Program-made: the position numbers and the translations under genes
Shown here: positions 1 to 8,855 of the stretch, in pieces
Position numbering within the stretch: the stretch's first letter is position 1
How the letters are laid out: each line of letters begins with the position of its first letter
Notes under the pieces: model-generated
What the model was told of the DNA's origin: nothing
Databases searched by the model: none
Seen by the model: only the letters and a program-made list of their open reading frames with translations
Assembly: GCA_937981665.1 (NCBI GenBank)
Contig: CALJOJ010000010.1
Span: forward strand, 1-50,588
Direction of reading: 5' to 3'
From: an uncultured Rubritalea sp.
Lineage (GTDB): Bacteria; Verrucomicrobiota; Verrucomicrobiia; Verrucomicrobiales; Akkermansiaceae
Length of the DNA: 50,588 nt

Positions 1-1
1 G

Positions 2-160
2 GATATAATCAAGGACGGAATATGTAATATAGCATACGATAATATGGATGCATTAGAAACAGCATTAATTAGAGAATTAAAACGGTTCTGGGAGGATGGA
101 AGAAAAGCTTTTACACTTATAGGTGACGGCTACCTTCTCACGAAACTAAACGTTATTTGA
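2..160 (+). CDS. C-terminal fragment of a probable IS630-type transposase (cut by window start)
   Basis: An open frame enters from the left edge and stops with TGA at 158-160, giving 52 residues. The pattern I-K-D-G-I-C-N, then Y-D-N-M-D-A-L-E, then R-E-L-K-R-F-W and a final L-I-G-D-G-Y-L resembles the last helices of IS630/Tc1-mariner-like DDE transposases, where the sequence after the NPxE-W motif reads similarly. The catalytic DDE residues would lie outside the window, so the family call rests on the tail only. A terminal inverted repeat would be expected shortly after the stop, possibly inside the 3' end of the converging gene at 167, but I could not identify it. Alternative: any small conserved protein with a helical C-terminus. 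Confidence 0.5.
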   Translation, partial: DIIKDGICNIAYDNMDALETALIRELKRFWEDGRKAFTLIGDGYLLTKLNVI

Positions 161-166
161 AAATAT

Positions 167-652
167 TTAATTACTCGAAATTAACCCGTTAAGTCGTATG
201 ATACCTTGCATTATCTTGGTAGTAATACTGTATGCATCTATATCCGCTGCCTTTATTCTTCTAAATTGATTGACTACTACTGTAAGGACTTGCCGGCGTT
301 CGATTTTAAAATCTGCTTTCAGCAGCTGAAGAGCATTTTCAGAAATAGGCTGAGCGTTCTGCAGGTCAGTTTTGATGCGATTGAACTTAAACCCCGTCTC
401 AGTGAGTGATGGGATAGCTGCCTGTGCGGATTTGACATCAGTAATATCACCTAAAACGGCTCCGAGTTCCTCGTAAGTGGTAATCTCGTCTTGCATGATT
501 TCTTTATAGGATTTCACTACAGGTTTTTCTTTGCTGATTGAAGTATTGGTGGAGCTAGAGATGTCAGGTTTTTTATCTTCACTACATGAGTTTGATGAGA
601 GTATAAGAGCTGATGATGTGAGTGCGAGAGTGAGTTTGTTAAGAAATTTCAT
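167..652 (-). CDS. small putative lipoprotein of unknown function
   Basis: This 161-residue protein has a basic N-terminus (MKFLNK), a hydrophobic stretch to about residue 19 and a cysteine at about 23 in the context SSNSC. That is a poor but possible lipobox, so export and lipidation are likely but not certain. The mature part starts with a Ser/Thr/Lys-rich linker, followed by a mostly helical region with several Lys and Arg. I recognise no domain. It lies 29 bp downstream of acpH on the same strand and is last in the ilvB-ilvH-acpH run, but function need not be shared. Its stop is 7 bp from the stop of the transposase fragment on the other strand, so the C-terminus may have been reshaped by an insertion. 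Confidence 0.7.
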   Translation of the reverse strand: MKFLNKLTLALTSSALILSSNSCSEDKKPDISSSTNTSISKEKPVVKSYKEIMQDEITTYEELGAVLGDITDVKSAQAAIPSLTETGFKFNRIKTDLQNAQPISENALQLLKADFKIERRQVLTVVVNQFRRIKAADIDAYSITTKIMQGIIRLNGLISSN

Positions 653-681
653 AGGTTGTGATGAATGGTGCTGTATCTCTG

Positions 682-1290
682 TTATTGGAATTTGAAGCTA
701 TCTTTGAAATCTACTAAATCTTGATAGAGAGTGTGGAAGTAATTTTCAAATACAGCGTAATGTGACTTGAAGTCAATATCTGTGCTTGAGATGGGGGCTG
801 TGAATTTACCACGAGTGGCTACTCTTCTAAATGTCTCTTGAATACCAGAAATAGTGCGGTAGCGGCTGAGCCAGTTCTCTGACTGCATCATAGGGAAGAC
901 GTCTTTCAGAGTACCTAGTTGCCATTCTTGGTTATCATCAATGAGTGTATAGACGTTAGTGATGAATTCGTCTAACGGCTGATCGTGATAGGTGGACCAG
1001 TGGAGCGAAAGGAAATGGTCATAAATAATATCTAACACAATACCTGCGTAACGCTTACGCTCAGGGCTAAGTAGGGCTTTAGAAGCGAGGAAAGCAGGGT
1101 GAGTGTCTGTGAATTTATCTATCCCACGATGCAGCATAATACCATCTACAAGATCCGCGGGTAGCTGGAGACGGAGTGAAGACTCGGTGCCTTTCACGAA
1201 GTCTCCGAGTAGATTCCCTACCCGTAAAGCATTTTGGCGCAAAGCATCATCCACTGTTGGAGTGAGTGCTAAGTGCGCCAAATAATTCAT
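682..1290 (-). CDS. acpH: acyl carrier protein phosphodiesterase (AcpH family)
   Basis: AcpH removes the 4'-phosphopantetheine group from holo-ACP (EC 3.1.4.14), a cytoplasmic turnover reaction. The 202-residue length matches the family. The start MNYLAHLAL, the GNLLGDFVKG motif near residue 25, and the H-R-x-I-D-x-F-T-D-x-H-P metal-binding signature near residues 54-65 are hallmarks of the family (formerly DUF479), which has an HD-like fold. A further D-x-x-Y-D-H-F-L motif near 87-94 supplies additional candidate metal ligands. The gene follows ilvH by only 9 bp, so it is probably cotranscribed with the ilv genes, though no metabolic link is known. No Shine-Dalgarno precedes the start. Family assignment is firm; enzymatic activity is inferred. 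Confidence 0.88.
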   Translation of the reverse strand: MNYLAHLALTPTVDDALRQNALRVGNLLGDFVKGTESSLRLQLPADLVDGIMLHRGIDKFTDTHPAFLASKALLSPERKRYAGIVLDIIYDHFLSLHWSTYHDQPLDEFITNVYTLIDDNQEWQLGTLKDVFPMMQSENWLSRYRTISGIQETFRRVATRGKFTAPISSTDIDFKSHYAVFENYFHTLYQDLVDFKDSFKFQ

Positions 1291-1299
1291 ATTGAAAAT

Positions 1300-1839
1300 T
1301 TAGGTCGCTGATTCTCCTCTGGCAATCACGACTTTCCCTGTGCGGACAGTTTCTACTATCTTGAAAACCGCGAGCATGTTCACAGCTGCGTCGATTTTTC
1401 CTGGGTCACCAGTGATAATAGCAGTCATTGCCTTTGGTGCTAGGTCGAGTGTCTTCCCTCCGAAGTGCTCAATAATCTGAAGTGCTTCTGTGCGCTCCTT
1501 CGCGTCTGCCAAGAATTTAACAAGAAGCATTTCCTTAACAATAGCGTCTTTGGTGTTATGCTCTTGGCAGTGCATCACATCTATAAGTTTGGTGACTTGC
1601 TTAATGATTTGTTCTAGTCCATTTGATGAACCTGTGATGCCGATGGTCATTCTAGAATAACGGCTATCACGTGACTGGGAAACAACGAGTGAGTCGATGT
1701 TAAATCCTCGTCTAGCAAATACTTGAGTGATGCGCATGAGCACACCAGCCTTGTTATTTACATAAACTGAGAGTGTGTGATGCGCGTTGTCTACATCTGT
1801 ATTGTCTACAGGAGTATCAGTGGTGATGATTTTTGACAT
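1300..1839 (-). CDS. ilvH: acetolactate synthase small (regulatory) subunit
   Basis: This is the regulatory subunit of acetohydroxyacid synthase, which activates the large subunit and usually mediates valine feedback inhibition. At 179 residues it has the usual two parts: an N-terminal ACT domain (about residues 20-95, beginning HTLSVYVNNKAGVLMRITQVF, with the conserved ARRGFNIDSL segment) and a C-terminal ALS_ss_C domain (about 100-175). A short N-terminal extension rich in Asp/Thr precedes the ACT domain. It sits 58 bp downstream of the large subunit on the same strand, the standard ilvB-ilvH arrangement. The start lies in a TAACATG context without a Shine-Dalgarno. Alternative name ilvN. 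Confidence 0.95.
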   Translation of the reverse strand: MSKIITTDTPVDNTDVDNAHHTLSVYVNNKAGVLMRITQVFARRGFNIDSLVVSQSRDSRYSRMTIGITGSSNGLEQIIKQVTKLIDVMHCQEHNTKDAIVKEMLLVKFLADAKERTEALQIIEHFGGKTLDLAPKAMTAIITGDPGKIDAAVNMLAVFKIVETVRTGKVVIARGESAT

Positions 1840-1897
1840 GTTACGGAGATTGGTAATGTTAGAAATATTAGGTTGAGTCGCTATAATGTATCAGGGG

Positions 1898-3673
1898 CTA
1901 TGTTGATCCTGTAGGTTTAGCTAATTTATGCTTGGGTGGCTCAATGAGCATCTCCTCAAGTGATGCTCCAGCTGGGATCATCGGGAACACGTTGTCCATC
2001 TTGATACACTCTGCGTGAATGAGCACAGGACCTTCATTATACTCAAGCGCTTGCTGGACCATTCGGGACACATCAGCAGGGCGCTTGATGTTGATTCCCT
2101 TGATTCCGTATGAGGCGGCGAGCTTGATGAAATCTGGATTTCCTTCTAGATCTACTCCAGACTTACGGTCATCGAAGAAGAGCTCTTGCCACTGCCGCAC
2201 CATTCCAAGGTAGTGGTTATTTAGAACCAAGATCTTGATAGGGAGTTTATGAATAGCTGCTGTAGCTAGCTCACAAAGTGTCATCTGGAAACCTCCATCA
2301 CCTGAGATAGAGATCACCGTGCGGTCTGGCTTAGCGAATGCTGCACCGATCGCCGCAGGAAAACCAAAGCCCATCGTTCCTGCTCCGCCTGAGCTTAGCC
2401 ATGAGTGAGTGTTTACATTTTTATAAAACTGAGCAGCCCACATCTGGTGCTGGCCCACGTCTGTAGCAACGATAGCCTCGCCTTTAGTCTGGATAAAGAA
2501 CTCGTCGATAACTTGCTGCATTCTGAGTCCACCTTGTTTCTTGTAGTTAAGTGGGTATTTCTTCTTATAGCCGTCGAGTTTAGCATTCCACTCCTTGTGT
2601 TTCTTGGCAGAAATTTTAGCATTGAAGAGGTCCAGCGCTGCCTTAGCATCACCTACGATCTCTACATCCGGTGAGATCATCTTATTCATCTCAGATGGAT
2701 CGATGTCTACATGGATGATTTTAGCTCCAGCGCAGAACTTGTCTGCTTGACCGATGATGCGGTCATCAAACCTTGATCCGATGTTGATAAGTAGGTCACA
2801 TTCACAGATCGCTTTATTAGCGTATGCTGTTCCGTGCATTCCGAGCATGCCTAGTGCTAGATCATGGGTCTCAGGGATGACGCCTTTTGCTAATAGGGTG
2901 TTAGTAAGAGGGCAGTCTAGAGTGATAGCGAACTCTAGAAGCTCCTTATGAGCGCCAGAAATCATAGCACCTTGACCAGCGAGGATCAGTGGACGTTCTG
3001 CCTTAGCCATGAGGGCTACAGCTTCATCTACTTTAGCTTCATCGATGTTATACGCTAGTTCTGGCTGGTACCCAGGGAGGTCGAATTCTTCTGTATCATC
3101 TAGGTCACCAGTGAATGGTCCCTGACTGAGATCCTTAGGGATATCGATAAGAACTGGTCCTGGGCGGCCAGTGGTAGCGATGTGATATGCTTCACGAGTG
3201 ATGCGTGGAATGCTGTTCGTCTCTCTCACTAAGTAGTTATGCTTCACACAGGGAAGTGTGATGCCGAAAATATCTGCTTCTTGGAATGCATCTTTACCGA
3301 GCATCCAAGTGACTTGCTGGCCACTAATAAGGATCATCGGAACAGAATCCATCTGCGCGGTCATGAGTCCAGTGACAGTATTTCCTGCACCTGGTCCAGA
3401 AGTAACTAGCACTACAGCGGGCTTACCAGTAGCTCTTCCATATCCGTCAGCCATGTGACATGCACCTTGCTCGTGTCGGCTAAGGACGAATTTAATGTTG
3501 GACTCGACAGTCTCTAATGCATCGAAAATAGGTAAAGCCGCTCCGCCAGAGTAGCCGAAGATAATTTCAATCCCGAGGTCAGCGAGAGTTTTTATCAGTG
3601 CTTGTGCACCGTCTAGTGATTCAGTAGTCATTTCGTTTGAAAATGTTGATTTCTGAGTTAAATGTAGCGTCAT
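1898..3673 (-). CDS. ilvB: acetolactate synthase large (catalytic) subunit
   Basis: This is the catalytic subunit of acetohydroxyacid synthase (EC 2.2.1.6), condensing two pyruvates, or pyruvate and 2-oxobutyrate, in valine, leucine and isoleucine synthesis. The 591-residue protein has an N-terminal TPP-binding pyrimidine domain containing the catalytic Glu in [16 protein letters not shown], a central domain (about 210-345), and a C-terminal pyrophosphate domain with the GDGGFQM...[13 protein letters not shown] thiamine diphosphate/Mg signature. An internal Met (MTTESLDG) 14 residues in is an equally plausible start, because family members usually begin close to that point. No attenuator or leader peptide is obvious upstream. 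It is the first gene of the ilvB-ilvH-acpH run. Confidence 0.96.
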   Translation of the reverse strand: MTLHLTQKSTFSNEMTTESLDGAQALIKTLADLGIEIIFGYSGGAALPIFDALETVESNIKFVLSRHEQGACHMADGYGRATGKPAVVLVTSGPGAGNTVTGLMTAQMDSVPMILISGQQVTWMLGKDAFQEADIFGITLPCVKHNYLVRETNSIPRITREAYHIATTGRPGPVLIDIPKDLSQGPFTGDLDDTEEFDLPGYQPELAYNIDEAKVDEAVALMAKAERPLILAGQGAMISGAHKELLEFAITLDCPLTNTLLAKGVIPETHDLALGMLGMHGTAYANKAICECDLLINIGSRFDDRIIGQADKFCAGAKIIHVDIDPSEMNKMISPDVEIVGDAKAALDLFNAKISAKKHKEWNAKLDGYKKKYPLNYKKQGGLRMQQVIDEFFIQTKGEAIVATDVGQHQMWAAQFYKNVNTHSWLSSGGAGTMGFGFPAAIGAAFAKPDRTVISISGDGGFQMTLCELATAAIHKLPIKILVLNNHYLGMVRQWQELFFDDRKSGVDLEGNPDFIKLAASYGIKGINIKRPADVSRMVQQALEYNEGPVLIHAECIKMDNVFPMIPAGASLEEMLIEPPKHKLAKPTGST

Positions 3674-3962
3674 TATTTAAAAAGTAAACCAAAAACAGCT
3701 TGATTTTGCGCAAGATTCATTTTCTCGGGCTGATGAGGTAGTGAAAATAGGTTTTTTGCGGCTAATATTTAGGTGTTGGTGAATATTTAACCTCAAAAAC
3801 AAGACTTGTGGGGCTATGGTTGAATATTGATGATTGTTAGGAAATTTAAACTGACATCGTATAGCGTGTATGTATTATTTGCCTATTGATAGTAAGGTCT
3901 ATGATGCGATGTACGTACATAGATTTGACAGTGATAAAGACTACTTCAAAAAAATATAATTT

Positions 3963-4994
3963 ATGAAACTAAGAGAAATTAAAATCAGCCTCTGTGCACT
4001 AGGTGTATACGCTTGTGGAATAAGTGCCTCTGCTGCTCAGAATGACCACTTAATCTTCAAGGCTGAAGGTGAGGCGAATGGTAAGCACATAGTACTCCTA
4101 GCAGGTGATGAAGAATACCGTTCCGAGGAATCCATGCCAATGATGGCACAGATTTTATCAAAACAAGGCTTCGACTGCACGGTCTTATTCTCGATGGACA
4201 AGAAGAATGAATTTGTGGATCCTAAGAACCAGAAGAGCCTCTCTCACTCAGTAGCTCTTGACTCCGCAGACGCCATCGTAATGTGTTTACGCTTCAGAAA
4301 CTGGAATGACAAAGATTTTGGTAAATTCAATGCTGCGTTCGAACGTGGAGTTCCTGTGATAGCATTAAGAACATCTACTCACGCGTTCAAGACTAACGTT
4401 GATAGCAAGTTCGCTAAATACTCATTCAGAGCGAAGGCTGATACTGGCTGGGAAGGAGGCTTCGGTCGTCAGGTCCTCGGTGAGAGCTGGGTAAATCATC
4501 ACGGCAGGCATAAGGTACAGGCTACTCGTACATATATTGAAAAGGGTGCTGAGGAAAACCCGATTCTTAATGGTGTCGGTGAAATTTTCTGCACAACAGA
4601 CACCTATGGAGCTAATCCACTAGCTCCATCTAGTATCTTACTGCGCGGTGAGGTTACCGAGTCATTTGATCCCACGTCTAAGGCAGTAGAAGGCAAGAAT
4701 GATCCCATGCAGCCAGTCGCGTGGACACGTGAGTACAAGCATGCATCAGGTAAGGTGAATAAGATACTCACCACAACAATGGGAGCAGCAACTGATCTAG
4801 CAGATGAAAATTTACGTCGTCTTGTAGTCAACGGTGTCTACTGGGGACTCGATATGAAAATACCAGCAAAAGCCGACGTCACGATCAAAGGTGAGTTCAA
4901 GCCAACATTCTACGGCTTGGGTAAATTTAAAAGTAAAGCGACAGCTCAAGATTTCCTTATAAAGGCCGCGGGCACGAAAAAAATCAAAAATTAA
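3963..4994 (+). CDS. secreted ThuA-domain protein
   Basis: The protein has a cleavable-looking signal peptide (basic MKLREIK, hydrophobic core, ASAAQ cleavage region at about 23-26) and is therefore probably exported. From about residue 37 to 300 it matches the ThuA-like (trehalose utilization) fold, a glutamine-amidotransferase-like domain common in Planctomycetes and Verrucomicrobia: KHIVLLAGDEEYRSEES, an F-E-R-G-V-P-V-I-A-L-R-T strand, a GWEGGFGRQVLGE-x-W-x-x-H-H-G-R-H segment and a late RLVVNGVYWGL motif. The biochemical role of these proteins is unsettled; a sugar-related function is often proposed. The reading frame ends just after a seven-A run, and an open +1 frame continues downstream (see the tail at 4996), so this stop may result from an indel. 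Confidence 0.85.
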   Translation: MKLREIKISLCALGVYACGISASAAQNDHLIFKAEGEANGKHIVLLAGDEEYRSEESMPMMAQILSKQGFDCTVLFSMDKKNEFVDPKNQKSLSHSVALDSADAIVMCLRFRNWNDKDFGKFNAAFERGVPVIALRTSTHAFKTNVDSKFAKYSFRAKADTGWEGGFGRQVLGESWVNHHGRHKVQATRTYIEKGAEENPILNGVGEIFCTTDTYGANPLAPSSILLRGEVTESFDPTSKAVEGKNDPMQPVAWTREYKHASGKVNKILTTTMGAATDLADENLRRLVVNGVYWGLDMKIPAKADVTIKGEFKPTFYGLGKFKSKATAQDFLIKAAGTKKIKN

Positions 4995-4995
4995 A

Positions 4996-5274
4996 GCCGA
5001 CAGAATAAAATTTATTACAGTAGCTAATCAGAATGCTACTGTAGGAAAGCCGCTAGCATATCTTAATGTCGCCAAGAATAGCTGTATTGCTTTCTTCGTT
5101 GGTGGAAGTCATCAGCAGGTCTAAGGATCATTTCTGTCTTTTGATAAAAAGCCAGTCGATGAATGGTCAAAAGATGCACTGAATTACGGTAAAGCAATTC
5201 ATAGAGATAAAAGCTTCAAGGAGCCTAAGGTAGTTGTTAACGTTACCAAATTCCTGAAAAACCTACTTCACTAA
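4996..5274 (+). pseudogene. decayed coding tail behind the ThuA gene (frameshift plus in-frame stop)
   Basis: A frame open over 92 codons, apart from a single TAA at 5122-5124, runs from 4996 to the TAA at 5272-5274. It is in the +1 frame relative to the ThuA gene, and the two frames join across the seven-A run at 4977-4983: dropping one A there would fuse them. The conceptual product has normal-looking segments such as KFITVANQNATVGKPLAYL before the internal stop and KPVDEWSKDALNYGKAI after it. I cannot assign a domain. The most likely reading is a former C-terminal extension, or a separate downstream gene, now broken. A 9-bp inverted repeat (5016-5024 with 5035-5043) falls inside it and lacks a U-tract. 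Confidence 0.6.
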
Positions 5275-5286
5275 TGTAAATGACAC

Positions 5287-6675
5287 TTAGAATTTTTTTC
5301 TAAGATGGCTAGGAAGGATATTTAGCTGATCACGGTATTTAGCGATGGTTCTTCGTGCTACTTTCAGTCCTTTTTCATTGAGCAAATCTTCAATCGCTTT
5401 GTCCGAAAAGGGTTTTGATGGAGGCTCTTCATTGACGATGTCTTGAATGGTTTCCTTGATACTGGTGTTAGAAACCTGAGCACCGTCTTTTGATTGAAAG
5501 CCTGATGTGAAAAATGTTCTTAGCTCAATGATGCCGTGTGGAGTTAGAGCAAACTTTCCAGCGACTGCGCGAGAAATCGTGGCTGGGTGTGCTTCAATCG
5601 TCGCAGCTAGATCATTCATGGTGAGTGGTTTTAGCGCTGACAGACCTGACACGAGGAAGGCTGCTTGCTGCTTTATGATCTGCTCTGAGATTCTGAGTAA
5701 CGTATGCTGGCGTTGTGAGATAGCCGTGATAATCTCTTTGCCGTCTTTGATCTGTTGTCTTAGATAGGAGCGAGTTTTATTCTCTTCAGAACTAGCTAAC
5801 ATTTCTTTGTACACATGACTAATAGTAATAGAAGGGATGTGTTCATTCGTAAGAACAGCTTGCCAGTTTCCCTCATCATCGAGGATGAATTTCACATCTG
5901 GTATGATATAAGGATTAGAAGTCGGGTCATACTTAGCTCCTGGATCTGGGGTGAGGGTGGTAATGACAGTGGCAGCTTCTACGACACTCTCGACCGATAG
6001 TCTTAAAATCCTAGCTATCTGCGGGAGCTTCTTCTGAGCTAGTTCAGGAAGGTGGTCTTCCACTATTTTGTACTCGGTAGAGCCGAGTAGATCCCGATGC
6101 TTTAGCTGGATGAGCAAGCTTTCTCTAAGGTCGTGAGCTCCGACTCCTGCTGGCTCTAAATGCTGAATTTTTACCAATGCTTTCTCTAATAGCTTAAGTG
6201 AGTACTTACTAGTTATCGAGATCTCATCGATCGGCTGATCAAGAAAGCCTCGATCATTTATATTAGAAATAATTTCATAGCAAGCGAGTCTGAGCTCTTC
6301 ACTGATGTCCTCATACTTTACTTGCTCGGTTAGATGCTGCTGAAGTGAGTGTGGAGCAACGATGGAATCATAGATATAATCTAGCGTTTCCTGACTAGGT
6401 CCAGGTGTAGAGCTCTTGGTCGTGATATATTCGTCTCGGGCGTGATCGTCTAGATCTGAGATTGTTTCACTATCATGCTCAGCATCTTCAGGTTTGACAT
6501 CAGCCAGCTCCTCCTCATTGGTTGTGATTTCGATCGCTGGATTAGTGAGCGCGATTTGCTGGATGAGCTGGGAAAGCTCTAGTGAGTTAGACTGCAAAAT
6601 CTCTAAGCTCTGCCGCATCTTAGGCGACAGTGTCTGCTGCTGGGATAAATTCTGAACAAGTCCTACATCTGGCAT
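5287..6675 (-). CDS. rpoN: RNA polymerase sigma-54 factor
   Basis: Sigma-54 directs RNA polymerase to -24/-12 promoters that need AAA+ enhancer-binding activators. The 462-residue protein has the Gln/Leu-rich region I (LSQQQTLSPKMRQSLEILQ), an acidic region II (about 50-100), the core-binding domain, the helix-turn-helix region and the RpoN box ARRTIAKYRD at about 440-449. The C-terminus ends in the usual short basic tail. In many proteobacteria rpoN follows lptB and precedes hpf; here hpf and lptB lie nearby on the same strand but rnpB separates them from rpoN. No sigma-54 activator gene is in the window. Confidence 0.95.
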   Translation of the reverse strand: MPDVGLVQNLSQQQTLSPKMRQSLEILQSNSLELSQLIQQIALTNPAIEITTNEEELADVKPEDAEHDSETISDLDDHARDEYITTKSSTPGPSQETLDYIYDSIVAPHSLQQHLTEQVKYEDISEELRLACYEIISNINDRGFLDQPIDEISITSKYSLKLLEKALVKIQHLEPAGVGAHDLRESLLIQLKHRDLLGSTEYKIVEDHLPELAQKKLPQIARILRLSVESVVEAATVITTLTPDPGAKYDPTSNPYIIPDVKFILDDEGNWQAVLTNEHIPSITISHVYKEMLASSEENKTRSYLRQQIKDGKEIITAISQRQHTLLRISEQIIKQQAAFLVSGLSALKPLTMNDLAATIEAHPATISRAVAGKFALTPHGIIELRTFFTSGFQSKDGAQVSNTSIKETIQDIVNEEPPSKPFSDKAIEDLLNEKGLKVARRTIAKYRDQLNILPSHLRKKF

Positions 6676-6808
6676 ATACTAGAGGTTAATAGACTCGGAA
6701 ACTTATTAAGTCTAGCAATATTTGTGCCATGTTCGATCCTTTGTTTTAGTTTAGGATAAATGAAGTAAAATGAGTTGCATCTTATAGATTGCCGTCTAAG
6801 TTGCAGAT

Positions 6809-7214
6809 CCATCGCTCTCCGGGTGATCGCTACATGGCTGTTTTCAGTGCATGTAGAGGAAAGTCCGGACACCGTAGGGAAACGTGCCTCGTGAAGAACG
6901 AGGGATATTAGATCATTAAGATCTAGTAGACGGACAGTGCAGCAGAAATTAAACCGCCAGGTTTTTCGGAATCAGGTAAGGGTGAAATGGTGAGGTAAGA
7001 GCTCACCGGCTGAAGGGTAACTAACAGTGCTAATGTAAACCCCACGTGGTGCAAGACATAACAGAGGAAGGGTTCCCGCCCGACTAGAATCCTCGGGTAT
7101 TAGTCGCATGATTATCTTCGGATAACACCTACTCTCACGAGCGGGAAGACAAATGGTCACCTATCTTTGGTTAATAGCCAGAGTGGACAGAATCCGGCTT
7201 ACAGGAGAGCGCTG
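6809..7214 (+). ncRNA. rnpB: RNase P RNA (bacterial type A)
   Basis: This is the catalytic RNA of ribonuclease P, which matures tRNA 5' ends. The ends pair through CGCTCTCC (6813-6820) and GGAGAGCG (7204-7211) to form P1. The diagnostic conserved blocks are present: GAGGAAAGTCCGGACACC at about 6849-6866, an ACAGTGCAGCAGAAA segment near 6936, and ACAGAATCCGGCTTAC near 7189-7204. Total length is about 405 nt. It is transcribed divergently from rpoN and points towards hpf, from which a shared hairpin terminator separates it. The exact 5' and 3' ends are uncertain by a few bases. Confidence 0.96.
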
Positions 7215-7280
7215 GGCTTTTCCTATTACGGGGAATTATAGTTGTTAGGTTTCCTATCGCGATAGGGTTTTAAATCAACA

Positions 7281-7314
7281 AAAAAGACATCGCAATCAAG
7301 TGCGATGTCTTTTG
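7281..7314. terminator. bidirectional intrinsic terminator between rnpB and hpf
   Basis: A perfect stem pairs AAAAGACATCGCA (7282-7294) with TGCGATGTCTTTT (7301-7313) around a 6-nt loop. The A and T runs flanking it make it usable from both strands: for rnpB on the plus strand and for hpf on the minus strand. An upstream inverted repeat (CCTATCGCGATAGG, about 7252-7265) followed by TTTT may assist rnpB termination. Confidence 0.85.
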
Positions 7315-7344
7315 TTAGATTAGATCTTTAGATGTGGTTATCTC

Positions 7345-7929
7345 TTATGGCTCAATGATGGCATAGTCTCCGTCTGAGCGTCTGTAGAGGATCTGGAGTA
7401 CACCACGGCGTTCGTTAGTGTAAACCATGAATGGTCTATCTGATAGCTCGAGTTCTAAGATGGCCTCCTCTTTTTTTAGGGTCTTCATTGTCTGGCTCTC
7501 ACGGTGGATGATGAGCGGTTCTGGATCTACCTCAGCATCTTCCGGGTGAGTATCTAGGATATTGGAAGAAAAGACTTTTTCATCGAGATGCTTGATGCTT
7601 TGTTCAGGCTTTATTTTGTTACGCTTGAGTATGCGCGTCTTATGCTTACGCATTCTGCGAGCTATCTTTGAGATTGTTTCATCGATAGCTGCGTACATAT
7701 CTTTCCCTTCGGTTGAGGCATCGATTACGATATGATTTGCGCAGAACAGAATGATTTCAGCGATATGACGGTTTTTCTGCACGTCTAGGACGGCTCTGGC
7801 TTCGATGATTTTGGGGAAATCTAGGTGAAGTGTACTTATTTTCTTTTGTACGAACTCTCGGATAGAGTCTGTGACTTTTTCGTGACGAACTATGATGGTT
7901 ACTTCTGGATTTGCATTACTTGTTTGCAT
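7345..7929 (-). CDS. hpf: long-form ribosome hibernation promoting factor
   Basis: Long HPF dimerises 70S ribosomes into inactive 100S particles in stationary phase. At 194 residues this is the long form. The N-terminal S30AE/YfiA domain (about residues 8-110) shows the two-strand, basic-helix pattern ending KIARRMRKHKTRILKRNK, and a linker leads to the C-terminal dimerisation domain (about 137-194) with the signature RPFMVYTNERRG and D-G-x-Y-A-I-I-E-P. It lies 80 bp downstream of lptB on the same strand. A weak purine tract (GAAAGG) precedes the ATG, one of few SD-like sequences here. Confidence 0.94.
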   Translation of the reverse strand: MQTSNANPEVTIIVRHEKVTDSIREFVQKKISTLHLDFPKIIEARAVLDVQKNRHIAEIILFCANHIVIDASTEGKDMYAAIDETISKIARRMRKHKTRILKRNKIKPEQSIKHLDEKVFSSNILDTHPEDAEVDPEPLIIHRESQTMKTLKKEEAILELELSDRPFMVYTNERRGVLQILYRRSDGDYAIIEP

Positions 7930-8009
7930 TATTTACCTTTCGTTTGTTGTTACGTTGCTCTCACCGGCTCTTCCAGTGAAGCGGAAATCTGTCTGAACAT
8001 GTCTACTCC

Positions 8010-8831
8010 TTATAGGACAAAATCTTCTCCGAGATAGTGTTTCTTGGCTAATGGGTCATTAGCTACATCATGAGCTGAACCATCAAGGATTACCTTACCA
8101 TCGTCCATTACGTATGCATGGTCAACAATTTTCAACGTTTCTCTGACATGATGATCAGTGATAAGGATGGAAAGACCGTCTTCATCTCTGAGTTCTCTAA
8201 CAATAGTGTGGATGTCTTCGACAGCTTTTGGGTCCACACCAGCGAAAGGCTCATCGAGCATGAGTAACTTAGGGTTAGTGCATAAACAGCGAGCGATGCT
8301 GAGACGTCGCTTCTCACCACCAGATAGCTGAAGAGCGTCTGAGTCTCGTAGCTTTGTGATTCGGAAGCGCTCCATAAGTTTATCCGCCTTTTCGATGCGT
8401 TGTTTTTTATTGATGCTTTTTTGTGTCTCTAACACCGCGAGAAGGTTGTCTTTAACGGTGAGTTTACGGAAAATAGATTCTTCCTGAGGTAGGTAACCCA
8501 TACCTAGGCGTGCCCGCTTATGCATGGGTAGTTGGGTAATATCATTTCCTTTGAAATTCACAACACCTGCATTCGGTGGTACTAGACCAGCTATCATGTA
8601 GAATGTAGTGGTCTTTCCTGCACCATTAGGTCCAAGTAGACCAACGATCTCTCCATCACCTACGGTGATACTGACACCACCAACTACGTCTCTACCACCG
8701 TAGGTTTTTACTAATCCGTTAGAGTCTAGCAAGGTATTAGCAGTTAGTGTTCTAGGAGACGGACTTTGTTCAGCTATTGTATTGTCTGCTGATTCTGAAG
8801 TTGGTGTGTTATGAGTGCTTGCCGTTGGCAT
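8010..8831 (-). CDS. lptB: LPS export ABC transporter ATP-binding protein
   Basis: LptB is the cytoplasmic ATPase of the LptB2FG complex that extracts lipopolysaccharide from the inner membrane. The 273-residue protein carries Walker A GLLGPNGAGKTTT, the Q-loop LPQEES, the ABC signature LSGGEKRRLSIARCL, Walker B LLMLDEPFAGVDP and the H-loop DHHVRET, which closely matches LptB rather than generic ATPases. An extra 35 or so residues rich in Thr/Ser/Asn precede the domain, so a later start is possible, although no better-placed Met is obvious. It lies 24 bp downstream of the LptC/LptA-like gene. Confidence 0.94.
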   Translation of the reverse strand: MPTASTHNTPTSESADNTIAEQSPSPRTLTANTLLDSNGLVKTYGGRDVVGGVSITVGDGEIVGLLGPNGAGKTTTFYMIAGLVPPNAGVVNFKGNDITQLPMHKRARLGMGYLPQEESIFRKLTVKDNLLAVLETQKSINKKQRIEKADKLMERFRITKLRDSDALQLSGGEKRRLSIARCLCTNPKLLMLDEPFAGVDPKAVEDIHTIVRELRDEDGLSILITDHHVRETLKIVDHAYVMDDGKVILDGSAHDVANDPLAKKHYLGEDFVL

Positions 8832-8855
8832 CTGTTGTATTAAAAATGGATAAGG

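Noticed and set aside
3955-3960. TATAAT just upstream of the ThuA ATG as a -10 box
   Set aside because: The only good -35 (TTGACA at 3925) is 24 bp away, too far, and similar A/T-rich sequence precedes other starts (for example nrnA) where it probably aids translation.
5016-5043. 9-bp inverted repeat after the ThuA gene as a terminator
   Set aside because: No U-tract follows and it lies within an apparently coding remnant, so it is more likely incidental.
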